A DNA stretch of 64,000 nucleotides from Collimonas sp. OK412 (lineage in GTDB: Bacteria; Pseudomonadota; Gammaproteobacteria; Burkholderiales; Burkholderiaceae_D): NCBI RefSeq assembly GCF_900112135.1, contig NZ_FOLC01000010.1, positions 118,345 through 182,344 on the forward strand, in the 5' to 3' direction. The notes under the pieces were generated by a model, which was given only the letters and a program-made list of their open reading frames with translations, made no database searches and was not told the DNA's origin. How positions within the stretch are numbered: the stretch's first letter is position 1; each line of letters starts with the position of its first letter. Of this stretch, positions 28,365 through 37,731 are shown in pieces. The translations under genes were made by a program, and so were the position numbers.

Positions 28365-28500
28365 TACAGATGGGGCCGGGGCAATGTCAACAGGCTTATC
28401 GCGTTTGTTGCGATTTGTACGCGGAGAGGAGCAGGGGCGGCGGAAGCCGCCCGCAGGGCTTGTTATTGAGGCAAGGCAGGCGTTGCCGGCGGGCTGTGCG

Positions 28501-29646
28501 CTAGAACTTGAAAAGGCACAGGCAGGATGAAGAACTGCCGCTGCTGAACAAGGTGCTGACCTGGCCATCGGTCGTCACTTTGCGGATCAGGTTGTTGCCG
28601 GTGTCGGCTACATAGATGCTGTTGGCCGCATCGGCAGCGATGCCCTTGGGCTGGTTGAAGCTGGCCTTGCTGCCGCTGCCGTTGGCGTCGCCCGCGGTTC
28701 CGGCCGCGCCGGCCAGGGTGCTGGCCACGCCGGTCACGGACACGGTGCGGATCAGCTGGTTGCCGTTGTCGCTGATGCGGATGTTGCCGGCGCTGTCTAT
28801 TGCAAGGCCGTACGGCTGGCTGAAACGGGCGCGCTGCCCGCTGCCGTCATCGCTGCCTGAGCTGCCTGCGGTTCCGGCCAGGGTGCTGACGCCGCCGTTC
28901 TGGTCAATCTTGCGGATCGTGTTGTTGCCGGTATCGGCGATATACAGGTTGGCTGCGGGGTTGCTTGCGCTGTCGAGAGCGATGCCGCGCGGCAGGTTGA
29001 ATTGCGCACGGGTGCCGGCGCCGTCGGAGCTTCCCTGGTTGCCGGCGCTGCCCGCCAGCGTCGTCACCACGCCCGCCGCGGTGATCTTGCGCACCGTGGC
29101 GTTGCCGGTATCGGTCACGTAGAGATTGCCGGCGGCATCGCGCGTCACGCCCCAAGGCTGGTTGAAGCGTGCGTTGCCCGCCGTGCCGTCATCCTGCCCG
29201 GCCTGGCCGGCGCGGCCGGCGATGGTGGTCACCAAGCCGGCGCTGGTGACCATGCGGATCGTATGGTTCTGGGTGTCGGCAAGGTACAGGTTGCCGGCTG
29301 CATCGACAGCGATGCCGCCCGGCTGGTTGAAGCGCGCCAGGCTGCCGTTGCCGTCGCTGCTGCCGCTATTGCCGGCGCTGCCGGCCAGCGTGCTCGCATC
29401 GCCGGCGGCGGTGATCTTGCGGATGGTGTTGTTGGCGGTATCGGCTACGAACAGGTTGCCGCCGGCATCGACGGCGATGGCGCCAGGCTGGTTGAAACGG
29501 ACCTTGCTGCCGCTGCCGTCGGTGCTGCCGGCTTCGGTATTCGGCGTGGTTGCCTCACAGTTGGTCTGGCTGGTCCGGCAGCAGGCTGCGAGGGTCAGGG
29601 CCAGCAAGCAGAGGGAAAGCCTGGCGGGTAGTTTGGCAATTCGCAT
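28501..29646 (-). CDS. NHL-repeat lipoprotein
   Basis: A 381-residue lipoprotein. The start at 29646 gives a signal peptide with lipobox LTLAAC. The rest consists of about six NHL blade repeats of roughly 53-57 residues, each with a pattern like FNQPxGIAVDAAGNLYVADTxNxTIRKI, which fold as a beta-propeller. Such propellers bind other proteins or carbohydrates; no enzyme site is evident. A frame extends 23 codons upstream but lacks a signal peptide. The repeats are strongly conserved in protein sequence. It stands alone between the MarR gene and the beta-lactamase-like gene. Confidence 0.85.
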   Translation of the reverse strand: MRIAKLPARLSLCLLALTLAACCRTSQTNCEATTPNTEAGSTDGSGSKVRFNQPGAIAVDAGGNLFVADTANNTIRKITAAGDASTLAGSAGNSGSSDGNGSLARFNQPGGIAVDAAGNLYLADTQNHTIRMVTSAGLVTTIAGRAGQAGQDDGTAGNARFNQPWGVTRDAAGNLYVTDTGNATVRKITAAGVVTTLAGSAGNQGSSDGAGTRAQFNLPRGIALDSASNPAANLYIADTGNNTIRKIDQNGGVSTLAGTAGSSGSDDGSGQRARFSQPYGLAIDSAGNIRISDNGNQLIRTVSVTGVASTLAGAAGTAGDANGSGSKASFNQPKGIAADAANSIYVADTGNNLIRKVTTDGQVSTLFSSGSSSSCLCLFKF

Positions 29647-29802
29647 GTGGTCTCTGGTAGATTGACTCTGATATGCCTGATGACAAATCGATACGAGAAT
29701 ATTACCGGATTCCAAGGCTTTCTTGGGAGTAAAGTCGGCGCGGCCGGAATTGCGCCGCCGCGCCGCCAGCGCCAGCCGATTCGATTCCTTAGGGGCTGAC
29801 GG

Positions 29803-30972
29803 TCAATTTTTCGATGCGGCCTCGCTATCCAGCCGGGTCAATATCCGGTACGCCGCAGTGACCCGCTGGTCGATGGGATAGGATTTATTCGCCAGGATCA
29901 CGATGCCGATCTTTTTGGCCGGCACAAAAGCCACGTAGCCTGAAAAGCCATTGGTGGAGCCGGTCTTGTTGATCAGCACGTCTGCTTGCGGAGGCAGCGG
30001 AGGGGTGAGCCTCGCAGCTGGCAATTCGTCGTAGAGGGAGGTGGTGGCGTTGCCTGCCAACAGCTGCTTCAGTTCTAACGGATAGGCATATTGTTCCCAG
30101 ATCAGGTCCTGCGTAAATTCTCCCGAACCGAAATATCCCGTGTGCGTGCCGGTGATTGCGCGTTGCAATTTCGCTTCAAGCTTGATTGCCTGCATGTTGG
30201 CGCCGATGAAGCGGATCAAGTCGGCCGAACCGGATTTCACGCCGTAGGCTTCAGACGCCAGCACGCCTGGATTCACCCTGACCGGGACATCTTTTGAGGT
30301 GTAGCCTTGGGCATAATCCTGCATCTGGCCGGCTGGCACATTGATATAGCTGTGCGTCATTCCCAATTCGGGGAAAAGCTTCTTTTCAATAGCGTCCTCA
30401 AAAGACATATCCATGCTCTTGGCGGTAATCATGCCGAGCAACCCGATACTCAAATTTGAATATTTCCTGTATGTGCCGGCGGCATGGGCCGGCTGCCAAT
30501 GCTTGAAATAATCCATCAGCTGTTCGGTATTGCCGATATTGTCCGGGACTTGCTGCGGCAGGCCGCCGGCAGTGTGCGTTCCCAAGCTCAGCAGGCTGAC
30601 ATTGTCAAAGCTGCTGCCGCGCAGGGACGGCAGGTATTTGCTGGCGCTGTCGCTTAACGAGAGCTTGCCGTCGACCTCGGCATAAGAAGCCAGCGTTGCC
30701 GTGAAAGTCTTGCTCAGCGAGCCGATTTCAAAGAGCGTCTTGTTGGTAACGGGTTGCCGGGTTTCCTTCGACATGACGCCATAGTTATAGAAATAATCCT
30801 GGCCATCGATGGTGACGGCGACCGCCATGCCCGGGATGCCGTAGCTCTGCATCAGCGGCTGGATGGCGCTGTCTACGGTAGCCTTGATGCCGGACTGGTC
30901 GAGGCTGGCGGCGGCACAGCTGCCGGCGGCGAGAATACAGGCTGAAAAGGACAGTAGTTTCAATTTGCTCAT
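29803..30972 (-). CDS. ampC: Class C beta-lactamase (AmpC-like serine hydrolase)
   Basis: A 389-residue periplasmic serine hydrolase. From the ATG at 30972 it has a signal peptide (residues 1-22) and all three class C motifs: SLSK with Ser85 and Lys88, YSN at 171-173 and KTG at 336-338. Length and motif spacing match chromosomal AmpC enzymes. No ampR-like LysR gene is adjacent, so it is probably not induced in the classical way. Related EstB-type esterases and peptidases keep SxxK but rarely the YSN plus KTG set, so a true cephalosporinase is favoured. Upstream in-frame ATGs exist but precede the signal peptide. Confidence 0.88.
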   Translation of the reverse strand: MSKLKLLSFSACILAAGSCAAASLDQSGIKATVDSAIQPLMQSYGIPGMAVAVTIDGQDYFYNYGVMSKETRQPVTNKTLFEIGSLSKTFTATLASYAEVDGKLSLSDSASKYLPSLRGSSFDNVSLLSLGTHTAGGLPQQVPDNIGNTEQLMDYFKHWQPAHAAGTYRKYSNLSIGLLGMITAKSMDMSFEDAIEKKLFPELGMTHSYINVPAGQMQDYAQGYTSKDVPVRVNPGVLASEAYGVKSGSADLIRFIGANMQAIKLEAKLQRAITGTHTGYFGSGEFTQDLIWEQYAYPLELKQLLAGNATTSLYDELPAARLTPPLPPQADVLINKTGSTNGFSGYVAFVPAKKIGIVILANKSYPIDQRVTAAYRILTRLDSEAASKN

Positions 30973-31100
30973 GGTTTTTTGCGGATATCGCATGAAGTCT
31001 TGTGAAGACGGAAATATCCCCTGTTGGCGGATTATCCACAAGCGAGAATAATTTCGGCAAGGCTAAAGAAAATCTTATGGCTCTACTTCATTGCCTGCTT

Positions 31101-31171
31101 GCGGTAACATCGTCGTTAATCAAACAAGGATCTGGAAATAATGCAAAAAATTGCGACCTGCAATTTCAACT
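31101..31171 (+). pseudogene. Relic of the xth promoter and first codons
   Basis: This stretch repeats the start region of the intact xth gene: GCGGTAACATCGTC here matches 47161-47174, and ATGCAAAAAATTGCGACC matches the first codons at 47278 with one change. Translation gives MQKIATCNFN and then a stop. It marks the left edge of the accessory island. Confidence 0.75.
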
Positions 31172-31426
31172 GATGCGCCGCACTGTTTTTTAACGTTTCA
31201 AAAATTCCAAAATCCCTCCGCCCCTCTTGTTTTTGTGTCTCCTAATGTGTCAGGATACGCCGCTATATCGCGGCTAATCTGGGTACTAAAATCAGCTTTT
31301 CCCCGCTCACACTATCCCGCTCAGTGTTACCCCACCGCGTGCGTCGTTTTGCGTCTCACTCTCGCAACGTATTTTCGCCCTGCGCCGGCGGGTTTCTGCT
31401 ATGTGCGTCACTTTCGGAAATTTGAG
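31172..31426. other. Non-coding island edge
   Basis: No gene, RNA or clear site could be supported here. The sequence is lower in GC than the flanking core and shows no open frame with family character. Confidence 0.5.
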
Positions 31427-31470
31427 TCGAAACCGCCCAATTTAGCGGGCAGGCGTGGCGGGGGATGACT
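31427..31470. repeat. Direct repeat copy 1, probable insertion sequence end
   Basis: This sequence (core CAATTTAGCGGGCAGGCGTG) is repeated almost exactly at 34871-34915, directly after an IS3-type transposase remnant and in the same orientation. It is therefore likely the solo end of the same insertion sequence. The pair flanks the GH74 gene. Confidence 0.65.
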
Positions 31471-31680
31471 GCGCGCGCCGGCTCATGGTGTCGGTTCAAT
31501 CCTCTAGTTTGGCTCATTAACTGAGGTTCTACGCCCAAACCGGCGGAAATTTCAGAATCCCTTTTTTCTCACCGTTCCAACAGCTTTTGACCGTCTTGCC
31601 GTAGCACGCCATCTGGGCCAAGATGCCCGGCGGATTGCGCCAGGGCGTCAACCGCGCCAGCGTCGCTATCCAGCGACCCA

Positions 31681-31709
31681 AAATAACAAGGGCGACCGCA
31701 GCCGCCCTC
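31681..31709 (-). terminator. Terminator of the GH74 gene
   Basis: On the minus strand GAGGGCGGC-TGC-GGTCGCCCTT forms a GC-rich hairpin followed by GTTATTTT, starting about 23 bases past the stop of the GH74 gene. Confidence 0.65.
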
Positions 31710-31731
31710 GTCCACCCGCGATCAGGCGATC

Positions 31732-34152
31732 TTAATTGGAATACAGCAAGCCGCGGCCCGTGCCGCTGACGTAGATCCGGCCGTAGACGTTCCAGTCAGC
31801 CGTCATCACGCCGATACCGCCAAACTGGTGGGTATCGTCGTTAAAGCGGGTCCAGGTGCTGCCTGCATTGTCGGACTCCCACACGCCCCACTGGCCGTTG
31901 ATCACGCCTACCACGTAGATTGCGGCCGAGTACGGCGCGCCAACGGCTGCCTTGCCCAGGGCCACCACACTGGCGCCCTGCGCGTCGGGCGAGCCGTTGC
32001 CGTTGCTGAAGATAGACGCGAAGTTGTTGAGCTTGGTCCAAGTGGCGCCCGAGTCGACCGAGTGGTACACGGTATCGCCGTCAGCCAGCCAGACATCGCC
32101 CTCGACGTTCGGATTGACGGCCATCGAGGTGGCGTGCCACGGATTGGCGCGCAGCCCCGCCGACACCGAGCCCTGGCTCAGCGTGAAAGTATGGCCGCCA
32201 TCCGTCGAGGCATAGACCCTGCCTGGCGTTCCCGACCACCATACACCGCCCGAATCGTAGGCGTAGACCTTGTTCGGGTTCTTGCGGTCCACCGCAAGCC
32301 GGTAGGCGCGCGTCCAGCCGCCGAACACTGTCAGCGCGGGGAGATTCGTCGCCGTCCAGCTGGCGCCGTTGTCGGTGGTGTAGGACGGCACCGCATTGGA
32401 CGGCGCCCAGATCGCCTTGTTGCGTGCAGTGACAACGATGTTGGACGCTTCGCGCCCATCGGCCGCGGCGCCGGCAGGCAGGGTGGCGAAGTTCGCCCAC
32501 GTGGCGCCGCCGTCGCCCGACCAGTACCCGTATCCTGCACCGCCGGACCCGTTCGTGGTGGCGACAGCGGCAATGTATTGCGGATCGGACCAGCTCATGT
32601 CGGCCGAATTGCCATTGGTCCAGCCCGTGGTGGGACCTTTGGCCGGCATCGTCGCGAGGTCCGTCTGGACCCAGGTGCCGATGTCGCCCGCGCTGCTGAT
32701 GAGCTTGTACGTCGCACCGGCTGGCGGGGTGGTGACGGCCAGGATGACAGTCTCCTCGATGCCGTTCACCTTCAGGGTCCAGCTCGGTGTCGCCGACGAG
32801 GCGTTCATCGTCTCCCAGACGCCGGGGCCGTCAAGGTGCATGATGTGGTCGCGGTTGTTCGGATCGATCTCGACGTCATCGTTCCAGCCCCAGTACCCGG
32901 AGGTGGTCTGCGTGTGAGGCATCTGGGACTCGATTTCGCGCCAGGTGCTACCGGCGTCGTCGGACAACTGGGTGATCTTCTGGCCGGGGAAATCGGTCCA
33001 GGTATCGGTCACAGCCAGCGCGACGCGAGTGCCCGGGCCGCTGCCGTAGACCGACACGCCGCCGTAGCCGCCCGTGATGGTGGTGCTAAGCAAGGTCCAG
33101 ACGCCGCTAAGACCGCTATACTTGTAGAGGTAGCCGGGACCGTCGCCGCCCGGGCCTGCGTTCTTGTTGAACACCACGTAGTACATCCCATCGGCGGCGC
33201 GCGCGAAGTGCGGAATGTAATACCCGGCGACCGCGGCCGGCACCGCCACCGGCGTCCATGAAGAGCCGCCGTTGCTGGACCGGTAGAAGGTCGAGGTCAG
33301 GCCCGCCGCGTTGGCGTAGTCGGGAGCGACCGCAGCCCACATGTTCCAGGTCGTCTGGCCGCCGCCCACGTTCCCATTGTCGAAGATGATCTGCTCGATG
33401 CCGATCGCGGTCGAGTTCATCGTATAGGAAGACAAGCCCGTGACCTGCGCCCAGGTGTGGCCCGAGTCCGCGCTCTTCCACAGGCCGGCATTGCGCGAAC
33501 CGTAGAACATCGTCGACGGATTGGTCGGATCGAGCATCAGGCGCTCGCCGATCGCCCGACCCTCACCGTTGCCGTTCACCGTGAACGGCAGGCTGACCCA
33601 CGTCCAACTGTTGCCGCTGTCGCCGGAAATATACAGCCGACCATTGCCGCCATTGCCCCCGACCAAGTAGACGAGCTGGTCGTTGGTGGGATCGAGGGCG
33701 ATGCTTTCGACGTCGTGGAAGGCGGACTCGGCCTGGCCGAAACGCAGGCCATCGGTGATGGGCGCCCATTGCGACGTGGTCTGGTTCCAGCGGTAGGCGC
33801 CGCCAACGTCCGTCCGGGCATACAAGACGTTCGGCGACGTCGGATGATAGATCAGGCCGTCGACATAGCCGCCGCCGCCCCACTTGACGCTGGTCCAGGT
33901 GGCCGCCGCGCTGCCGGTCGAGCTGCCACCGGATCCATTATTTAGCGTAGACCCCGTGCCGGTTGGCGTAGAGCCCGTGCCGGTTGGCGTGGAACCCGTG
34001 CCGGTTGGCGTGGAACCTGTGCCGGCTGAAGTGGTCCCCGTGCCGGTTGAGGAAGAGCCTGTTCCGGCATCACTCGTGCCGCCACCACACGCGCTGAGTA
34101 TCAGGCAGGCAGAGATCGTTATAAAGAATTGTTTTTTAAAAAGAGATGTCAT
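31732..34152 (-). CDS. GH74-family xyloglucanase-like lipoprotein
   Basis: An 806-residue secreted lipoprotein. Residues 1-21 are a signal peptide with lipobox LSAC (Cys22); a low-complexity linker of repeated GTGSTP units follows to about residue 80. The catalytic part is a double beta-propeller of glycoside hydrolase family 74: VKWGGGGYVDGLIYHP, then YARTDVGGAYRW with the likely catalytic Asp115, GERLMLDP, and SSAGDIGTW with the second likely catalytic Asp490. Family members cut xyloglucan or related beta-glucans. BNR-type motifs (DSGxTW) recur. Promoter, signal peptide and linker are shared with the gene at 42308-43546. It lies between insertion-sequence remnants, which suggests transfer. 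Confidence 0.87.
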   Translation of the reverse strand: MTSLFKKQFFITISACLILSACGGGTSDAGTGSSSTGTGTTSAGTGSTPTGTGSTPTGTGSTPTGTGSTLNNGSGGSSTGSAAATWTSVKWGGGGYVDGLIYHPTSPNVLYARTDVGGAYRWNQTTSQWAPITDGLRFGQAESAFHDVESIALDPTNDQLVYLVGGNGGNGRLYISGDSGNSWTWVSLPFTVNGNGEGRAIGERLMLDPTNPSTMFYGSRNAGLWKSADSGHTWAQVTGLSSYTMNSTAIGIEQIIFDNGNVGGGQTTWNMWAAVAPDYANAAGLTSTFYRSSNGGSSWTPVAVPAAVAGYYIPHFARAADGMYYVVFNKNAGPGGDGPGYLYKYSGLSGVWTLLSTTITGGYGGVSVYGSGPGTRVALAVTDTWTDFPGQKITQLSDDAGSTWREIESQMPHTQTTSGYWGWNDDVEIDPNNRDHIMHLDGPGVWETMNASSATPSWTLKVNGIEETVILAVTTPPAGATYKLISSAGDIGTWVQTDLATMPAKGPTTGWTNGNSADMSWSDPQYIAAVATTNGSGGAGYGYWSGDGGATWANFATLPAGAAADGREASNIVVTARNKAIWAPSNAVPSYTTDNGASWTATNLPALTVFGGWTRAYRLAVDRKNPNKVYAYDSGGVWWSGTPGRVYASTDGGHTFTLSQGSVSAGLRANPWHATSMAVNPNVEGDVWLADGDTVYHSVDSGATWTKLNNFASIFSNGNGSPDAQGASVVALGKAAVGAPYSAAIYVVGVINGQWGVWESDNAGSTWTRFNDDTHQFGGIGVMTADWNVYGRIYVSGTGRGLLYSN

Positions 34153-34190
34153 ATTTTTCGCATGCGATAGTTGTCACAAGGAAACATGTC

Positions 34191-34206
34191 AGCACTATCC
34201 GTGCCA
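34191..34206 (-). promoter_or_regulatory. sigma54 promoter of the GH74 gene
   Basis: Minus-strand TGGCACGGATAGTGCT matches the -24 box exactly (TGGCACG) and has GG and GC 10 bases apart. It ends about 40 bases before the start codon. The same 16 bases occur upstream of the genes at 43546 and 44168. Confidence 0.75.
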
Positions 34207-34325
34207 CGTCGAATACCGAACACGCAGTAGAACGAATTCAGGCGAAAAGGCCGAAGGTGATTCGAAGTTGTGCCACCAGGATATGGACAGAAAGTTAATC
34301 GAAAAACAAAAAAAATGACAAATTT

Positions 34326-34339
34326 TGTTAGCGCTAACA
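34326..34339. promoter_or_regulatory. Palindromic regulator site TGTTAGCGCTAACA, copy 1
   Basis: A perfect 14-bp palindrome of LacI/GalR-operator style, centred about 150 bases upstream of the predicted sigma54 start site. That distance suits an enhancer-binding protein as well as a repressor. An identical copy lies at 43721-43734. Confidence 0.65.
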
Positions 34340-34439
34340 CCGACTGGACAGTCTCGTTTAACTTGAACAGGCCCGAATCACTGCACTCAAAATTCGAAAC
34401 AACGAAAATCCAGTTTGTTCTTTTGCTTGCTGAATTGAC

Positions 34440-34565
34440 TCGGTCAGTTTGAACCGCCCGCCATACCCTAGCGAAGGCTGCCTCTCTATCGTAATATCCC
34501 TCGAAATTCAAATCCCGCAGATCCTGATGGATCTGCTGCGGCGAGCAACGCTGTATAAGCAATAA
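34440..34565 (-). pseudogene. IS21-type transposase fragment
   Basis: Minus-strand translation reads SPQQIHQDLRDLNFEGYYD then REAAFARVWRA, which resembles the N-terminal helix-turn-helix part of IstA transposases of IS21 elements. Only about 40 residues remain and there is no start or catalytic domain. Confidence 0.5.
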
Positions 34566-34598
34566 AGGGAAACGTATTCCTGGGCACACCAGTGCAGT

Positions 34599-34868
34599 GT
34601 GAAGCTACAATTTATTCGGCCAGGAAAACCTATCGAAAATGCCTACATCGAGAGCTTTAATGGACGATTGCGCGAAGAATGTTTAAACCAGCATGCGTTT
34701 CGCAACCTGCAAGAGGCCCGTGAACGCATCGAAGTATGGCGAATTGATTACAACTCGGTTCGCTCGCACAGTGCCCTTGGGCAAATGGCCCCGGACCAAT
34801 TCCGGCAATTGCATCACACTGAAAACAGCGAAATTACTAACTTGCGATTGGTGCACTCAGCGGGGTAA
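34599..34868 (+). pseudogene. IS3-family transposase C-terminal fragment
   Basis: Encodes about 89 residues of the rve integrase core and C-terminus of IS3-family OrfB: NAYIESFNGRLREECLN carries the last catalytic Glu, followed by WRIDYNSVRSHSALG. The N-terminal two thirds, including the first two catalytic Asp residues and OrfA, are missing, so it cannot transpose by itself. Confidence 0.85.
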
Positions 34869-34870
34869 GG

Positions 34871-34915
34871 TCAAAACCGCTCAATTTAGCGGGCAGGCGT
34901 GGCGGGGGGATGACT
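34871..34915. repeat. Direct repeat copy 2, probable IS3-type right end
   Basis: Immediately follows the IS3-type transposase fragment and matches 31427-31470 with a few differences, including an imperfect CCGCT...AGCGG dyad. It is the likely right end of the insertion sequence. Confidence 0.6.
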
Positions 34916-34916
34916 A

Positions 34917-35480
34917 ATCGCGCGCATTGGTTGCTGATTTCGATCTCAATGTCGGTCCTTCCGGTCAGCTCCTTCGTGCCACCGACTTGCGCGATCGCCG
35001 AGTGCAGCTGATGGTAGGATTCGATGCGGTTCTGTGAACGGTGCTGTTGCGTTGTAGCTTTGGGTCGCGCAGGTACCGCAGCGTGCAGATGCTGCGCACC
35101 AGCCGGTCGTATTCAAAGATCGCCCGACGCGTCGGGTTTGCATCGGTGTAGGTGCTTAGCTAGCGGATCAGTGTGCCCTGAGTTATCTCCTTTAACCCCG
35201 GGGTGGCGACGACGCAGTCGATGTTCTCTTTTTCATCGAGGATCGTCGTCAGGTCGATTCGTCCTGACGGTTGGATGAGGCAATGCTCGTACAGCGCAGG
35301 ATCGGCTGCGCAGTAAATTTCGCTAAGTTGTTCATTGAGATCGGTGAAGCGTGGCTCATAGCGTAGCCCGAACCGGCGCAGGATCGCGAAATTCACTTTG
35401 TTCAAGCTGCGCATGTTCCCGGTGATCGCGGTTGGCACGATGTACGACGTGTTGCGGTACCAAAGGGCGAACACATGGTG
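34917..35480 (-). pseudogene. Tn3-family transposase (tnpA) remnant
   Basis: Minus-strand frames encode pieces of the C-terminal half of a Tn3-type TnpA: LNKVNFAILRRFGLRYEPRF, then LSTYTDANPTRRAIFEYDRL and IESYHQLHSAIAQVGG-like text ending EIEISNQCARL. The pieces lie in different frames separated by at least one stop and one frameshift, so the gene is dead. The 35481-35670 stretch beyond it holds no supported feature. Confidence 0.75.
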
Positions 35481-35670
35481 GGCCTCGACTAATAGAATTG
35501 GGGATAATTCTTCCCGCCGACTAGTATCGAGCTACTTCCATTGGGAACCGCCAAGACGTTAAGAAAATAGTCTTAGTCATCCGCCCCCAGTCGCATAGGT
35601 ACATTCCATCGCTGGCTGGCTCGAACAATAACTTGCCTCGGTGCCGGCTAACAATGTGCTAGTTGCAGCT

Positions 35671-37731
35671 TTACCTCACTGTCGCATACAAAACCGCTCC
35701 ATTCAACGTGATGTCGACGGCAGGCCCAGAACTCGTAACATTGCTGAAAGAACCGGTGATGCCGCCACCGGCGTCGATCAATGTAAATTTCTGGCCGCTC
35801 GTGAAAGTGCCGCTGAAGTTTAACGCCAGGACACCACCCAAAACAACCGGGCCGGCTACCGTCAGATGGCCGTAGTCGACGCCTTTGCTGGTACCGTTGA
35901 TTGGCAATGTCAAAGAACCGCTTGCGGTTTGTTGATAACTGCCGGCCAATGTCAGTTCAAATTGCGTGTTTCCCAGACCGAGGCCGGCATTATTGGTCAG
36001 GTTCCCGCTGCCGAAAGCATTAGCGCTGGCCGCCAGCACGCTACCGCTGTTGATGATGGCAGCTCCGCTGAAGCTGTTGTTACGCAAGGTAGTGCTGGCT
36101 GTACCGTTCTGCAGAAAAGTCCCGCTACCGCTGATATTGGAAAGTGTGATGGCGTCGGTTGTGTTTTGAATAATCAGGCTGCCGTCGTTCACGATGCTGT
36201 CGGTCGATGCGCCACCGGCCGACTCTGCCGTCAGCAAACTGCTGTCGCCGTTGTAAGTTGCCTGCAACGTTGTGCTCTTGACGTATTGTTGAGTCGAGCT
36301 GTTGTAGACCAATTTGTCGTAGTTCAAAGGCTGCGGCGAGCCAGCTCCCAATCGTAAAATTGCCTTGGCACCGATGGTTGTAATGCCGTTGTAATTTTGC
36401 GGCTGGCTAAAGGTAACATCGTTGCCGGTCGTCGACATGATGGTGACATTACCCGTCCCTGTACTGCCGTCCCGGTCAGGGCCGCCGCCGCCGCCGGTGA
36501 TACCCGCGTTCAGCGAGACCGGACCATTGTAGTTCAAGGCCAGGGTGCCGCCTCGATGCAGGTTGATATATGCATTCTTTGCTCCCAGCGCCGGACTCAC
36601 CGCGAACGGCGACGGCGCGGATGGCAGGAAAAAGTCGTGCGTCGTGCCGTCTCCCCACTGGACCGTGCCGCCGCTTTCGATATTGATGCCTCTATAGCTG
36701 CCGTCGTTGCCATTGACGTCATTCGGGCCGCCGCGGTAAATCACTTTCGCCAGATTCAGGCTGGCGTCGCTCAAACCGGGGTTGAGCAGATTAGGGCTTC
36801 CGTGCGGGCTGTTATCCGTGTGGCTATAAACGCCACGCATGATGATTCTCGAATTGCCGATGGGATGGAAATTGATATCCCCGCCAAAACTCGCCTCGTA
36901 GATATTCTGCGTGACAGTCACAACGCTGTTGGGCGCACTCCAGACCAGCCACGACCCTTCATTGACCACTGCCTTGGCGTTGGATATCGATGGGCTGACG
37001 TGATTCGTCCCGAAATCCTGTCCGGCGCTCAACGCCAGCACCCCAGAGAATGGGTTGACGCCACCCATGGAATTGCCGCCCCAAGCGTTCGGCAATTGTG
37101 AGATAGAGCCGCTGCCGCTGATTTCACCCAGCAAAATGAACTGGGCACTGTTCAGCACGATAGCGCCATTGTTGAGAATGTTGTTGAGATTAAGCTCTCC
37201 ATTAACCACACTTGCCAGGTTTTTACTGTCCGAGGTGGCGATAATATTCGGCGAGTTATCTGCGCTCGTATTGCTGCCGATTTGCAGCGTTACGCCAGGA
37301 TTGATAGTCAGCACAGGAGGATTACTCCCGGTAATGCTCAGAGCATATCCCATACCAGGATAGACGGATTTCGTCACTGTCTCAATCTGGCGACTGTCGG
37401 GTAGCATAAATGTGCTGGCCTGAGTGAGGACAAAAGTGCTCGGATGGCTACTGCCTGCGGCAGGATTTAAGAGCAGCGTTCCTTGGCCCGAGATCACTCC
37501 AGTATAAGTAGTGACGCCGGCTGGTAGATTGATAACGGAGTCGGTGCTAAGCGCGATGTTCTGATTGGCGAGGATAGCCGCGGTAATATCGACAACCGTC
37601 GTTGTGGTGTCGGCGTTACTGTTGGTCTTGCCGCTCGTTGTACCGCCATCGCCACCGCCGCAGCCGGCAGCTGCAAGAGAAACGATCAGTGCAGCAAGGC
37701 AGTTCCTGGTCAAAAAATGTGGGGTAGGCAT
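35671..37731 (-). CDS. Large beta-helix lipoprotein with autotransporter-like repeats
   Basis: A 686-residue exported protein. It has a signal peptide with lipobox LAAAGC, a short Gly/Thr-rich segment, then a long stretch rich in Asn, Gly, Ser and Thr with repeated short strands (VNDGSLIIQNTTDAITLSNI, GSGTFLQNGTASTTLRNN), the pattern of right-handed beta-helix and passenger-associated repeats. No autotransporter beta-barrel follows, so it is probably anchored by its lipid. It may be a surface adhesin or a polysaccharide-active enzyme; no catalytic motif is evident. Its signal peptide and promoter differ from the shared cassette of its neighbours. Confidence 0.72.
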   Translation of the reverse strand: MPTPHFLTRNCLAALIVSLAAAGCGGGDGGTTSGKTNSNADTTTTVVDITAAILANQNIALSTDSVINLPAGVTTYTGVISGQGTLLLNPAAGSSHPSTFVLTQASTFMLPDSRQIETVTKSVYPGMGYALSITGSNPPVLTINPGVTLQIGSNTSADNSPNIIATSDSKNLASVVNGELNLNNILNNGAIVLNSAQFILLGEISGSGSISQLPNAWGGNSMGGVNPFSGVLALSAGQDFGTNHVSPSISNAKAVVNEGSWLVWSAPNSVVTVTQNIYEASFGGDINFHPIGNSRIIMRGVYSHTDNSPHGSPNLLNPGLSDASLNLAKVIYRGGPNDVNGNDGSYRGINIESGGTVQWGDGTTHDFFLPSAPSPFAVSPALGAKNAYINLHRGGTLALNYNGPVSLNAGITGGGGGPDRDGSTGTGNVTIMSTTGNDVTFSQPQNYNGITTIGAKAILRLGAGSPQPLNYDKLVYNSSTQQYVKSTTLQATYNGDSSLLTAESAGGASTDSIVNDGSLIIQNTTDAITLSNISGSGTFLQNGTASTTLRNNSFSGAAIINSGSVLAASANAFGSGNLTNNAGLGLGNTQFELTLAGSYQQTASGSLTLPINGTSKGVDYGHLTVAGPVVLGGVLALNFSGTFTSGQKFTLIDAGGGITGSFSNVTSSGPAVDITLNGAVLYATVR

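Larger units (their letters stand above)
33945..34420 (-). repeat. Promoter-leader-linker cassette, copy 1
   Basis: About 475 bases covering the upstream region, sigma54 promoter, signal peptide and GTGSTP linker of the GH74 gene. It is nearly identical to 43358-43816, while the sequences beyond both edges are unrelated. The linker part is itself a tandem 18-base repeat that differs in copy number between the two. Confidence 0.85.

Noticed and set aside
31828..33261. Open frame of 477 codons opposite the GH74 gene
   Set aside because: Shadow of the GH74 coding strand; no start signal and no recognisable domain.
33945..34060. Short tandem repeats as a CRISPR array
   Set aside because: They are in-frame codon repeats of the GTGSTP linker without spacers.
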